Source: Citrus sinensis (lineage: Eukaryota > Streptophyta > Magnoliopsida > Sapindales > Rutaceae). Taken from it: DNA of 64,000 bases. How positions within the stretch are numbered: the stretch's first letter is position 1; each line of letters starts with the position of its first letter. Below are positions 48,840-60,598 of this stretch, one piece after another. The stretch spans positions 33,509,001 to 33,573,000 of the forward strand of contig NC_068564.1 in NCBI RefSeq assembly GCF_022201045.2. Direction: 5' to 3'. Position numbers and translations under genes: made by a program. Below the pieces are notes generated by a model. The model was not told where the DNA came from. It saw only the letters and a list, made by a program, of their open reading frames with translations, and made no database searches.

Positions 48840-49160
48840 AATAACCGGACCACGCGGGAGCAGCACGGGCTCACTGTTGTTGGGCTTTTCTTATTACGCA
48901 CGAGTCACGAATTCACATGCTACCTGTCATCGTGGTCCCCACCGACTGCCGAGATCGTCGTCATACATCGTAGGGTCTCTCATTCTCTGATTATCCTGCG
49001 ACCGACGCGTCGTTTTCGCTGAACAGGCTTCATTTCTTTCTGCGTCAGGAATCTCATATGTGGGTCCCGCCCCCGAAGATTTCTAACCAATCAAAATTCG
49101 AAACGTGTCGGTGGAATCTGGAAGCGCACAGGGTCCCCCTGAAACTGAACGAGAGAATTG
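48840..49160. promoter_or_regulatory. GC-rich island with TCP-like sites, upstream of the ARR gene
   Basis: These roughly 320 bp are markedly richer in G+C and CpG than the surrounding DNA. They contain GTGGTCCC (48932-48939) and GTGGGTCC (49060-49067), which fit class II and class I TCP-factor sites. They also hold CCAATCA and an ACGTGTC element. The island lies about 2.5 kb upstream of the response regulator. A distal regulatory element or an unannotated transcript is possible, but only the composition and motifs are seen. Confidence 0.3.
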
Positions 49161-51654
49161 GTACTTTTGATACTTCCTTTATGTTACGGGGAAGCTTTAC
49201 CTAATATAATATAGGGTACATGTTTTCCCACTCTCTGTTTTGGGTAGTGACTCACACGCTCTCTTTACCCACAATTGGAAACATATTTATTTATTTATTT
49301 ATTTTTAATTTCTATTATCATGCCATATGTTGGAGGTTTCTTAGCTATGAATACTCTAAAATAATATTAAATGATTTGAGTGATTTTACAAATAAAATCT
49401 TACTATACTTGACTTTTTTTTAATTTTTTTTATAAAAAGATTATATAATAACTAGAGGATAATAAACATCATTTTAATTTTTATTTAAATAAAAACTCAA
49501 AGGCATATGAAATTTATTTTATTTTTATATTTACAAATTATTTACTATCTTATCAGATAAACAAATATAATTATTACAAACAACCGTCAAATTTGAAATG
49601 CAACATTTAGATACATTCGATACATTAACAAAAAGTTAACATATTTAAAAATAAATCAACATTTTTGCTGTGTTGGTTGATTTCTTTGACTAAGAAAACC
49701 TTTTTTTTTTTTGTTATGTATTATTAACTTTTTTTAATAAAATTTTAAAATATCTTTATTCCATTCTATACCTTTTTAAAAGCATATAGTAATTCTCATA
49801 TTATTTTTTTTCATAGCGCGCTATTACATGCAACGCTTTTTCAAGTGGCTACACAAATTAAATCAAACATTCCGCCGTTTTATGATAAATCATCGAATGA
49901 ACGCCAAATTTTCAAAATAATTAGTAAATTAAACCTCATGCTTGTCGTGTTGAATTGATCGAACGTAAGAAATGGGTCTCGTGATAGATGAAAGCTATCA
50001 TTTTTCTTTAATCACTCTACGAGAAGGATATTACCACGTTGGTGCTAGAATAAATATATTTTGATGTGACATATTTCAAAGGTTAAAATGTGACACAATA
50101 CTCATATAGTTTTTTTTTAATTTCTATTTCAATATTTTAACTTAATATATATAAAAAGAAACTATAGACTATATGCTATTACAATTAATCAATGTTTAGT
50201 TAATCATTTTGTACATGGATTAACTGTGATTAAAGCAATGTAGGTGCTGTGAAAAATTCATTGTCTTGAAATCAATAGATTTGGGATTTCAAATTCTGCT
50301 CATATGGATAGCATAGAAATTGAGTTGTCATGTTAAATTGAAAAAAAAAATAATGATTAAAGAAATAATTGTTCTTTCGATTTAAATAGTAATAATTGAT
50401 AATTAATACTTTCTTTATTCAGAATTTACCAAAACAATTTCAATATAAAATAGAAAACCTCTAAATGTTGCAATTTCGAATCTTAAAAAAGACAATGTTG
50501 GACTTGACAAAGTAATGAATGCACTTGAAATTGAAACACATAATTGTCTTTCCCTAGCCATTTATTAATTAAGACAAATAAGTCTCAAATTAAGGGAACA
50601 ATCAAATTCAATCTAAGGAATTTTCGCTGGAGGATATCAAAATAACTTCCCAAAATTGAAAAATAATTGGTAATGTAAATACCCATTTAAGACCTAATAA
50701 ATATTGAAATCTTTCTACATATTTTCACCTTAATTTATGTCATTGTTTCCGCGGTTGACCACAATACCCCTTTTGCATATTTCTCTTAAATCAATTTAAA
50801 ATTTAAATTAATTTAAACTAATTCTCTTACATTTACTAATCATAGTTTTATCACCTGCAATTTTTAGATAGAAGACACATTTTCGCAGCTACTCCAACAA
50901 AAATCCCATCACCATCAACATTTAGACCGTGAGTTATTGGAATAAAAATTATGTTGAGTCAACGGTGATGATCAAGTAGACAAAGAAGAATGAAACTATA
51001 TGTGAAATGGACGGTTGAGATGGTAGGGTGTAGTAATAATGTCTGTCATTAAAATATAGTTTAGGATAGTTCTAAGGTCTCCTATTTTGCTATTTCCATG
51101 TATGGAGAGGAGAGTGAGCAAGTTTGGAAATTTTTATTGAAATTAAAATTAAAAAAAAAAGAAAAGAAAAAAAAAAAAAACAGATCTTTTTATTACAACA
51201 CTAATTAACATAAGCAATAAACAAGACGCTTCGATTGGGGCTGTGCTAGAAAAGAAAGAAAAAGCCAAAGACAGAACACACAGTAGAGAGAGAAAACAGA
51301 AAACAAAACAATTTGAGTACTTTCTTAAAAACAAATATAGATTTCTGTTTTGTTGTTGGGGCTGAAAGTTGAAAAACACTCTCTTAACTCTGTTTCTGAA
51401 CATCACCATCATTGCTCATTTGCACAGCTTTCACTCAGTTTCTTCTTTTGATTGTCTCTTGTTCAACGTTTCTTTTTCAAATTTTAATTTTCTAATGTTT
51501 TTCCATCTGGGTTTTGTGTAAAAGCCTCAAAGAACAAGGCTTGAGTAATTTTGAACGCTCAAAAATCAAACTTTTTCTTCTTGAGTAATCTTTGTTTTTG
51601 GCTCTGTTTTTGCTCTGTTTTTTCGCCTGGGATTTTGAAGTTGTTTAATTCATA

Positions 51655-54600
51655 ATGACTGCTGAGGAAAGAATGGGTTCTGCGGGTTGTGAAGATGGAC
51701 CTATAGACAAGTTTCCAATTGGTATGCGAGTGCTTGCTGTTGATGACGACCCAACGTGCCTTAAAGTTTTGGAAAATTTCCTGCGTGCATGCCAATATGA
51801 AGGTTTGTTGTTATTCTTGTTATGTTTATTATTTTTTTTTCTGAGTTCTGTAAAACACGGGGTTTTTCAGATGGTTGTTTATTGAATATTTAATTATTTT
51901 TCTGTATGCAGTAATTCAATTGTTTGGATGGATACTCTGTTTTTGATTTTTCTGTTTAGTCGGTTGTAATTTTTTTTTTTTTTTTTAATTTTCATAGCGT
52001 TCATAGTTTCAATTTATATTTCAATGATTCTGGTAATTCAGGTTTTTTGTTAAATATTTGAAAATTTGGGTTTATGAGGTTTTGATTGTAGTTTTGGATT
52101 AATTGGCTGTTGAAAACCGTTAGACTGTTCATCAGACGTGATTGTGTTTTTGACTTTTGGTTAACAAGGTCCATTTGGATTGATCTGTGGTGTGTAATTT
52201 TTGTCTCTGAAAACTTATTCAAATTTGGCTTATTTTTTCATCACATTTATTTATTTGTTGCAGTTACAGTAACCAATCAGGCTGTTACAGCACTGAAATT
52301 GTTGCGGGAAAACAGAAACAATTTTGATTTGGTTATCAGCGATGTTCATATGCCAGACATGGATGGCTTTAAGCTTCTTGAACATGTGGGTCTTGAGATG
52401 GACCTACCTGTCATAAGTAAGCATAAAAGCTCTTTGTTACTTCATCACATTTATTGATCTTTGCTTTTCTTTTCAAATTATCTCAATTTGTTTAAATTAG
52501 TTTCTTTAGTTGTTAGTTTTAGGTGGTTAATGTAGGAGACTGATTACATTTTAATGTTGTGTTTGCCCTTGAAATTTTGGTTCAGTGTTGTCAGCGTATG
52601 GCGATACCAAGCTTGTGATGAAGGGGATTACTCATGGAGCTTGTGACTACTTGTTGAAACCTGTTCGAATTGAGGAGCTGAAGAACATATGGCAGCATGT
52701 AATCAGGAGAAAGAAAGTTGGACCCAAGGACCAAAACAAGTCGCTTAACCAAGAGAATTCTCGTGTTGGAGCTGGAGAAGGTGGACAAGGTGCAATGTCT
52801 ACTGGTAATTCTGATCAAAATGGAAAATCCAACAGGAAAAGGAAGGATCAAGATGGAGATGAGGATGAAGATGGTGATGATGATGGACAAGAAAATGAGG
52901 ACTCAACAACCCAGAAGAAGCCTCGGGTTGTTTGGACCCCAGAGTTGCATAGAAAGTTTGTTGGAGCCGTTAATCAGTTGGGTGTGGACAGTAAGTATTC
53001 TATTACCATGAAATAGGATATTATTTTTCTGATATCCGAATTCTCATCCTTGAGATATTTTCAATTTTCTTTTCCTTTTTGTTTTTTTCATCATATGCAG
53101 AGGCTGTCCCGAAGAAAATTCTTGACCTGATGAATGTTGAAGGGCTTACAAGGGAAAATGTGGCAAGTCATCTGCAGGTACTGATGTTTCCTTTTCATTA
53201 TTCATTTTCAGATTCTCTTTTATAATCATTCACCTTGATGTACACCCGTACTTGTAAGCTTTTGTAAAATTTATAGAATTTACCAATGCCCTCCTCAACT
53301 TACTTTGTTCTTTTGTTTTGCAGAAATTTAGGCTTTACCTGAAAAGACTTAGTAATGAAACACCACAAGCTGGCATGGTTGCTGCATTAGGGAGTAAAGA
53401 TTCCTCTTATTTACGTATCGGTGCACTGGATGGATTTGGGGATTTGCGCTCATTGAATAGTCCAGGAAGGCTTTCAAGTTCTGCAATATCATCATCATAT
53501 GTACCGGGCAACATGTTTGGTAGGTTGAACTCTACTTCTGGTTTAAGCATGCATGGAATTGCTTCTTCTGGCATGATACAACCAGGCCATTCCCAATCCT
53601 TCAACACCTCCTTCAATACTATTGGGAAGATCCAGCAAGCAATGTTTCCTGCAAACCGAATTTCAAATTTGTTCCAAGGTGTCAGGACGTCATCAGAGCT
53701 CAACCAGCTGCCGCAAAGCAAGTCCACTACCCAAATTGGAGATTTTAATCACATTAATAGTCCAACAACGTCTATGGCTGCCACTGGCTTTACAGATGCC
53801 ACAGTGGCTGTTGGTAGCTCAAGCAGCTCTGTATCTACTTCCTCGAGCAACATTATGATGTTGCAAGGAAACCTGCATCAGGCTCACAGTAGGGATGCTT
53901 ATGGAAATCAATCTTCTCTCAGTGTGGCCTCATTGAATCAGGAATCTTTTGATGTTGGAGTCCGTAATTCTTCAAACTTTCTCGATCATAGTAGATGTAA
54001 TGAAAGCTGGCAGGATGCAGTTCAATTGTCATCAAATTCATTGCCATTGAGTGAACCTTTTATTCATGATCAAATGCCTCCTAATTTAAGGAACACTTTA
54101 TCTTCAACCAGCTGTCTGGATATTTCTTCTTCCATGGCAACTTCTACGCATTTGGAGGATTCCAGGGGAGACTTGTCTTGCCAGCCTGGCCTGATTGGTA
54201 ATGTAATTCAGAATTACACATCGAAGCAGCAGTGGTTGGAACATAAACAGGGTTACAACCAGAACTTAAATAATCCATTCAGCAATGTAAACACTCTGCT
54301 TTCTGGCAATTGCACTATGGGTCCCTTTAGCCAGAGCATGGACCAAAGCAATTCTCCTTACATTGCTCAGCTCACTGGTGTAGAAAAAGCTCCATTAAAT
54401 ACAAAGTTGAGGTCAAATGATGACTTCCTCTTGGAGCAAAGCAAGTCCCATGATGGTTTCATTCAAAACCACTATGATCCCATGGATGATATGATGAGTG
54501 GCATTCTTAAACGAGTAAGTTAGATACCATGTTTGCTTATACATGTTTCTTTTGGCACCTTAATATAGGGTGAAAAAGTTTACACATGTTTTATCTATAT

Positions 54601-54713
54601 CTGTAATGAAATCTCTAAATGAGGTGGTGTGTGCACTGCAGGATTCAAATGAAACAATTTTAATGGATGGAGAGCTAGGATTTGATGCTTACTCCCTCAG
54701 CTCATGCATGTGA
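51655..54713 (+). CDS. ARR12: Type-B response regulator, ARR10/ARR12-like
   Basis: Six exons: 51655-51802, 52264-52416, 52586-52990, 53101-53177, 53324-54514, 54642-54713 (2046 nt, 681 residues). The receiver domain (about 24-140) has the acidic pair in VDDDP (30-32), phospho-acceptor Asp76 in VISDVHMPD and Lys125 in LLKPVR, so phosphotransfer is intact. A basic NRKRKD and acidic [12 protein letters not shown] linker follows. Next comes the GARP Myb-like DNA-binding domain ([20 protein letters not shown] ... [12 protein letters not shown]), and then a long Ser/Asn/Gln-rich activation region. Type-B regulators carry out nuclear transcription after cytokinin phosphorelay. [20 protein letters not shown] and the [15 protein letters not shown] linker place it with ARR10/ARR12 more than ARR1/ARR2. 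The symbol is by homology. Confidence 0.93.
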
Positions 54714-56140
54714 AATTTGATTATCGTTGGGTCGACACCAACACAAGAGATAAAGTCTAATCCTTTACCAGAAGCTTGTAATTATGTAGTTCATTATGCT
54801 TCATGTATTATCTTCTTCCCATTTCTATTTTCCGCTCGCTGTTGCCACATTCAGTTTCTGGTTGCAATTGACAACGGTTTGGTCCTTTCCTTTTCATTCT
54901 TCTGCTTGTTCATTCTTACGGTAGAACATTGGCTCAAGAAATTTCCACCACCTTCATTGTTTTTTTTTTCCCCCTTTTTACTTTCTTTCATTATCAAGTG
55001 AATATAATATTAATGGGAATTTCTTAGCTGGTGACGTCTACGTCTCTGACTTTCTGTTGCCTTCCATATGAAGGGGTGGCCAGCATTGTAAAATAATGGA
55101 GTAAAAGTCAGTTCTGTGAATTCTTAATAAGAGAAATAAAAACAAACAAATCTTAGAATGTGGAGTACGTGCTCTGCAAGATTGCATCTAACGATCTGAT
55201 CTGTTAATGCACGAAGACAAAACAAAGTCAAATCATAAATGATTGATCATATATTCATTTTTGCATAGCAGGAATTGCTGGATGCGTTCTAGAACCCTCG
55301 GTATCTGTTTCAACAGCCTGGCGACGATATAAAAATGCATTAATTTGGCCACTCTGCACGTATATTAGACTCTCTTTTATCAACAAAAGAGAGAGTCTTA
55401 AGCGAGAGGGAGATATCACGTCATTCATACGTTCATTCAGTACAATCGTGCATTATATGTATGCGTGTTAATTGTTAAAGATGGGACTTGGCTTTAGAAC
55501 AAGATCTAAAATAATAAGAGGAAATTAGTTTGCTTGAAACTGTCTATCTGGCTGTTGAGCATCCAACAGCTACCGCCAGGGTGCAGCTGTAGCGAACTGT
55601 AGGTGGGGCAAAGGCCCTTTAACACCAACTTGGCGATGTTATTTTGCTTGCATCTGGTGCTCATTTTTGCTGTCTCGTCTGCAATTCTTGAAGCATTTCT
55701 GATAACAAGTGGTCACTATTGCCACAACTGAAAGTCAAGCGAAAATTGTTTTCAGTACAACCTTTAGTTGATAACTTAAGCTCTTAGGTCAAGAAATTCC
55801 GTTAACATGGCATCAGAGCCAACCTCTTGGGTCAACTCCAGCATCTAATCCTATTTCAATGAAAACAAGAGGATAGAGCAGAGCCACTTGGAACAAATAC
55901 AATGGAACTGACCTATATAAGACAAAGAACATTCTTTCATTTTTGTTGCCTTTCCTTTTTATTGGAACATGTAGGAAAATAAAACTCAATAATAAAATTT
56001 TGCTTTACCATCAGGGTTATATTTTCATACATCAACTATAATATCTTCTCGACAATTAAAACGAAGCATTAGTGAAATCAAGGGCATCACGATATGCTAT
56101 CTGATAAAAAGTTGTTAAATTAAAGTTTTAAGCAACAGGC
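54714..56140. other. Convergent spacer between ARR (+) and CBP60 (-)
   Basis: Contains the 3' untranslated regions of both genes. A small hairpin (AGACTCTCTTTT / AAAAGAGAGAGTCT) lies at 55367-55398. No open frame is supported. Confidence 0.5.
55367..55398. repeat. Short inverted repeat (hairpin)
   Basis: Arms AGACTCTCTTTT (55367-55378) and AAAAGAGAGAGTCT (55385-55398) flank a six-base loop. One arm has an extra GA. It lies between convergent genes and may help 3'-end structure. Confidence 0.6.
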
Positions 56141-59100
56141 TCATTCTAGTTCAACAAGCCGAGCTCTCCTTTCAGCAGCTCTCTTCCTTACAAATATCCC
56201 CCATCTCAATGCGGCTTTAAGCTTAAGCCATCCCACAACAGCCTTCCCCGACCCTCTGCTGAGATCCTGCTTGTATGTCTGATCCATGGGGGGCTCATAT
56301 TGAATGCCATAGGAATAACAAGCTTCATGAGAATGATCATAACTTGCTGTCATTCCCATACTCAATGTTTTTAGCAGTCTCTGCATGTCATCATTCTCTA
56401 ACATCTCGGAACTCCTAACTCGGATTTCCTCAGCCAAAAAGTCTTCCAATCCATGCCCATTCCTTGGCCTAGACCAATCTCCCTGAAAATAAGAACCCCC
56501 AGCTGCAGCATTTCCAACTGACAAGTGATCAAAGCTGCCTGATAACGCTGCTTGTGGATTATTTAGTATCATCAGTGAAGTCTGATCAGGCCTCACAAAT
56601 GGAAATTCAATTAGCTGAGTAACTGGAGCGTGTTGGTGGTTTCCAGATTGGTATTGTGATCTGGGCTCAGATGACATATACTGCTGTCTGCTCTGAGTTG
56701 TTGAGGTACAGCGACCTGTGTCATAGTTGCTGGAAACTGTCGGTGCAGCTGATGATTTAATTGCCTTCTTAGTATTATTAGTCAACGAGCTCAGGAATTT
56801 GCCGTCATACTCTAAAACTTGATGCCAATTATCATATGCTCTCTTCACCAAGGAATCAACCGATATCTGAAGGCAAATACATGCTCATGTAAGCCACTAT
56901 CAGGAAGTGTCTTCATCACCAAGAATGTGTATATACATGCACATGTAGTTAAGCTAATAAGATAAATAAACATATCGCTAAAAAATTTCAAAATTGTTAT
57001 AAAAGATGATAATGCCATCATCATTTTTCAGTAACGAAGAATGTCTCACCTTCTGGCTGTGAGTAAGGGATTCCAAGGAGACGAACTGCCCATCATCAAT
57101 GAGGCCTCGAAGCTCATAAATATTGTTGAAGACAACACCAGTATTCTGAGTTCCATCTGCATAGTAAACATAAAGCTTCCCACCCAAGACACATGTCTTC
57201 GCATGCTCCACTGTGTTCTCCCACATCCTATTGGACATGCCACTCCCAAGGATCTATATGGTAAAATCAAAGTAAAATGAAGAACAATAACTGCTGGTAA
57301 GAGTTTGAAATAAAAGAAGAAAAAGTTCCCATGACCGTGCATGAGGGAATGAACCAAAATCCAAATAAAGTTACTTACATTTCTTAATTTCTGTGGATCT
57401 CTAACTAGAATTCGGAGAAAATCTTCAACAGTTACAATATCAGCTTTCATCAACTTTTTGTGCAGTGCTCCATCTTTTGCTATCCTATCCAATCTCCAGA
57501 CTTCATCATGTAGGGCAGGTGGGTAATGTTTCTTGTACACTGCAAATTAAAGAAATAATTTTGACTCCAACAACTCATTATCGAGAAAGAGAAAAGGAAA
57601 GCAAAAGCCATACCAAGAAAATCTATAGTGACATAATCATTGACTAAAAAGCCTCCATTCCGTCTAACAAACATAAAGTATCTACGAGAAAACTCACATT
57701 CTCCCCTATGATCTTTGACAGCAAAACCCTCAGTTTTAGCCTCACGAACACGAATCCCATCACAGTATCCAGGGGAAACCTTCAAACCAAGCCTGAACTT
57801 TCTACTCCTTATCCAGCTTGAGTTATCAGTGAAAGTAAGATCACCAAGTGTTCCAAACCCTTCCTTGAGCGTCACCAGCAAATCCCCCGTCAGAATTGGT
57901 CTTTTTCCCTCACGCTCCTTCACTTCATGGCTTTCAAAGTGCTCTTTAGTCCAATTATCATCCTCTTCTTCATTGAAGTCACCTTCAAGCACCACAACAT
58001 TCAGCTTGGCAGATGATTCTGGTCCTGTTTGGACAACATCTCCTGTGTTCATGTCTATCAAGACAACATGGATAGCTGCTCCTTGATCTCCCTCAACCTT
58101 TCCCCCTGTAAAAAGGTGAGGTGGCATGCTTGTTTTGAAATGAAGTTGCAAATTTTTTTCTCCTGGTCCATGGATCCTTGGGGGTGGAGACCTGCTATGC
58201 ATAGAGAGATAATCAGTGAGCTAATGGTATTGAGAAATGCCCTCCATCAAGAACTAGTTCCATTAGAAAACCAGAATGTCATGTTACTAAGATTTTATAT
58301 TACAGGTGGTCGCCAAATGTAAATCTTTAGTGTCTTAACATTAAGGAAGAACTAGAAACAGACCTAGCAGCAAGTTTAGCATGACCAAACTTTGTCAAAG
58401 CTCGCTCCACTTCTTCACTAACCTGGTAGGAAAGGAATTCACAGTAGTCAATAGACAGCAAAACTATATTACCAGGAAAAAAAATGTTTCATTAATGTAT
58501 ATAAACTGGCATTCAAGTGGCATATGCTGTGTATCATCAAGCATCCTGGAAGAGAATAATCAATCAAATTTTTCATGCAAACTACCATGCACAGCTATGC
58601 AAATTCATTCATCAGAAATAAGTTTCTGACTCACAATTCTGCGGAGAAGAGGCTCCAAAGATGAGCAAAGTCTTTGCAAACTATCCATCTTCAAAGCTTC
58701 CACAATCACACTGCATAAACATGAATTTAAGTGTTAGTAAAAGCTTGAAAGAAAAACCTCAATTTCATTAAACTAAGCTGGTTGGCATATTTGCACATCA
58801 ATTTCAATAACTATTGAACAATGCAACCAAACCAGAGAGGATTATGAATGCTTTTCATTTTTGTCTTAAGTGATGAATTACCAAAAAATGCCATTGTCAA
58901 ATACTCATATTTCATCTGAAGAGTACTACCAGGTGCTTCATGTAATTGAGATTCATCCATCAAAAACAGATCACCATCTGCTTAATATGTCATCTCAAAG
59001 TTGCAAAAGTTAATTTTGATGTAGATTAGGTATTAGAATCTATCACCCAAATGTTATGTTTACTAGATATAGCCAAGAAATTAACCCATTTCACATCATT

Positions 59101-59391
59101 AACATCAAGTTTGATTCCTAATTGCTAAAATCAAATTTCATTTTCGTTGAGCTATCATAAGTTACAAGCCCTTTCAAGCAACCAAAAAAATAAGACAACA
59201 TTTCTAAAACTTATTAACAAGAATCAAACGCAAGAAGTCCATTACCAGAAAGCAAAAAAATCGATAAAAAAAAGTCATAGAACAAACCTTGCCAAAGCGG
59301 GCAATTTCGATTTTTTGGATCCAGGCATGCCATCAGCTTCATCTTCAACACTCTGCTCATACCCTCTCTTCTTGTTCCTTGAACTTTCCAT
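56141..59391 (-). CDS. Calmodulin-binding protein 60 (CBP60) transcription factor
   Basis: Seven exons: 59288-59391, 58635-58710, 58364-58422, 57698-58191, 57379-57539, 57050-57253, 56141-56866 (1824 nt, 607 residues). The start is [37 protein letters not shown] and [14 protein letters not shown] are CBP60 hallmarks. The central domain (about 80-240) has [25 protein letters not shown] and VKDHRGE, then [16 protein letters not shown] and [15 protein letters not shown]. The last 35 residues ([20 protein letters not shown]) form a basic amphipathic helix, the C-terminal calmodulin-binding site of the CBP60a-f group. CBP60s are nuclear factors that link calcium signals to immunity and growth. Neighbour genes suggest the CBP60e/f branch (inference), so I leave the symbol blank. 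Confidence 0.92.
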
Positions 59392-60598
59392 TTATAGAAA
59401 CTTAACCAAACCCTCACCACCTTTCCAAATTTCGACAAAAAAAAAAATTCCTGTAAAGACAGTACATAAACAACGATACAGAATCTTCAGGATCAATCCG
59501 TTTTCCAGTTTTTCTAAAAGATGAAGAACAGAACAAAACAAAACTGTTTTTTTATGACATTTACGGAACTGGGTTCTGAGTTGTATGATAAAAAAATGAA
59601 ACAAAACTAGTAGTTGATGCAATGAAGATAATGAGCTGCTCAGTTGCATTGCATATGGGTTGGATCTAAATATATTGTTTTTTTAATGTTTTCTGATGAC
59701 AAAAAAATATAGAAATTTAAAGATTCTTGCATAGATTAATACTAAGAAAGAAAAACAGCTGTGTTTTGAGTGTGCATGAACGTTGAAAGTTGAAACCGCG
59801 TTATGTTGTTTTCTTGTCTCACTTGGTACGCACTGGCTGATGGCATTTGACTCGTTTTCTTTCCACCACCCTTTTTCAATTTTTTTTGGAGAAAATCAAA
59901 TGCGTAGATGGTGGCTAGCTAGTTCCTGGGGCCAACTGAAATGACTCTGCTCATGGTAAGGGAAAAAGTCTTGGATACCCTTAAGAGTGTTGCTTCTTTT
60001 TTCAATTATTATGTGTGTTTCAACTAATTATATATATATACATGGCTAGTGAATGGTATGCATATTGGATATCATCTTTTATAACATTGGTTGGTGCATC
60101 CCCATGAATGACTGGTTTGGCTCGTTTGGATGATGGGGAATATCAAGAAAATGGTGATAGGAAAGTATTTTTATGGCTTCTAACCATATACGATGCTTCA
60201 ACTTAATATTTGTTCATATTGTTGTTTGAAAGTCACAGCACTTGTTCACTTCAATTCTGCTCAAAATTATGTGGCAGAGGCATTATTAGCAGACAAAAAT
60301 ATACTGCATCAAAAAATAAAAGCATACGAGGAGATAATATGATTTAGCAAACGGTAGTGGGAGCAGTCCACAAAATGTCAATTACCAAAGAAATTGAGGA
60401 ATAAAATTTTGGAAATAATACTACAAATGGAGATAGCAGTAAAAAAAACAAGAGAATATGAAGCAAGAGACAGTAACCCTCCCCTTACCAAGCAACTCAA
60501 GCAAATTTTTTGCTTGCTTGTCTGCCTGCTTGCATAGATATTAAGTGTTTGAACGATTCACTAATCTGAGTATAGAAGTTGATAAATTATACAGTCAA
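59392..60598. other. CBP60 promoter and ELMO 3' flank
   Basis: The two minus-strand genes lie in tandem. This spacer holds the CBP60 leader (first few hundred bases) and the 3' untranslated region of the DUF1068 gene. No supported gene was found. Confidence 0.5.

Larger units (their letters stand above)
44036..51654. other. Gene-poor 7.6-kb spacer and ARR promoter
   Basis: The start holds the hydrolase 3' untranslated region. The rest is AT-rich with trinucleotide repeats (45920-46010, 46318-46340, 47843-47879), a stretch of repeated GACG/CGTC-centred motifs (46050-46290) and a GC-rich island (48840-49160). The last 240 bp or so are the response-regulator leader. I found no supported gene. 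Confidence 0.45.
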
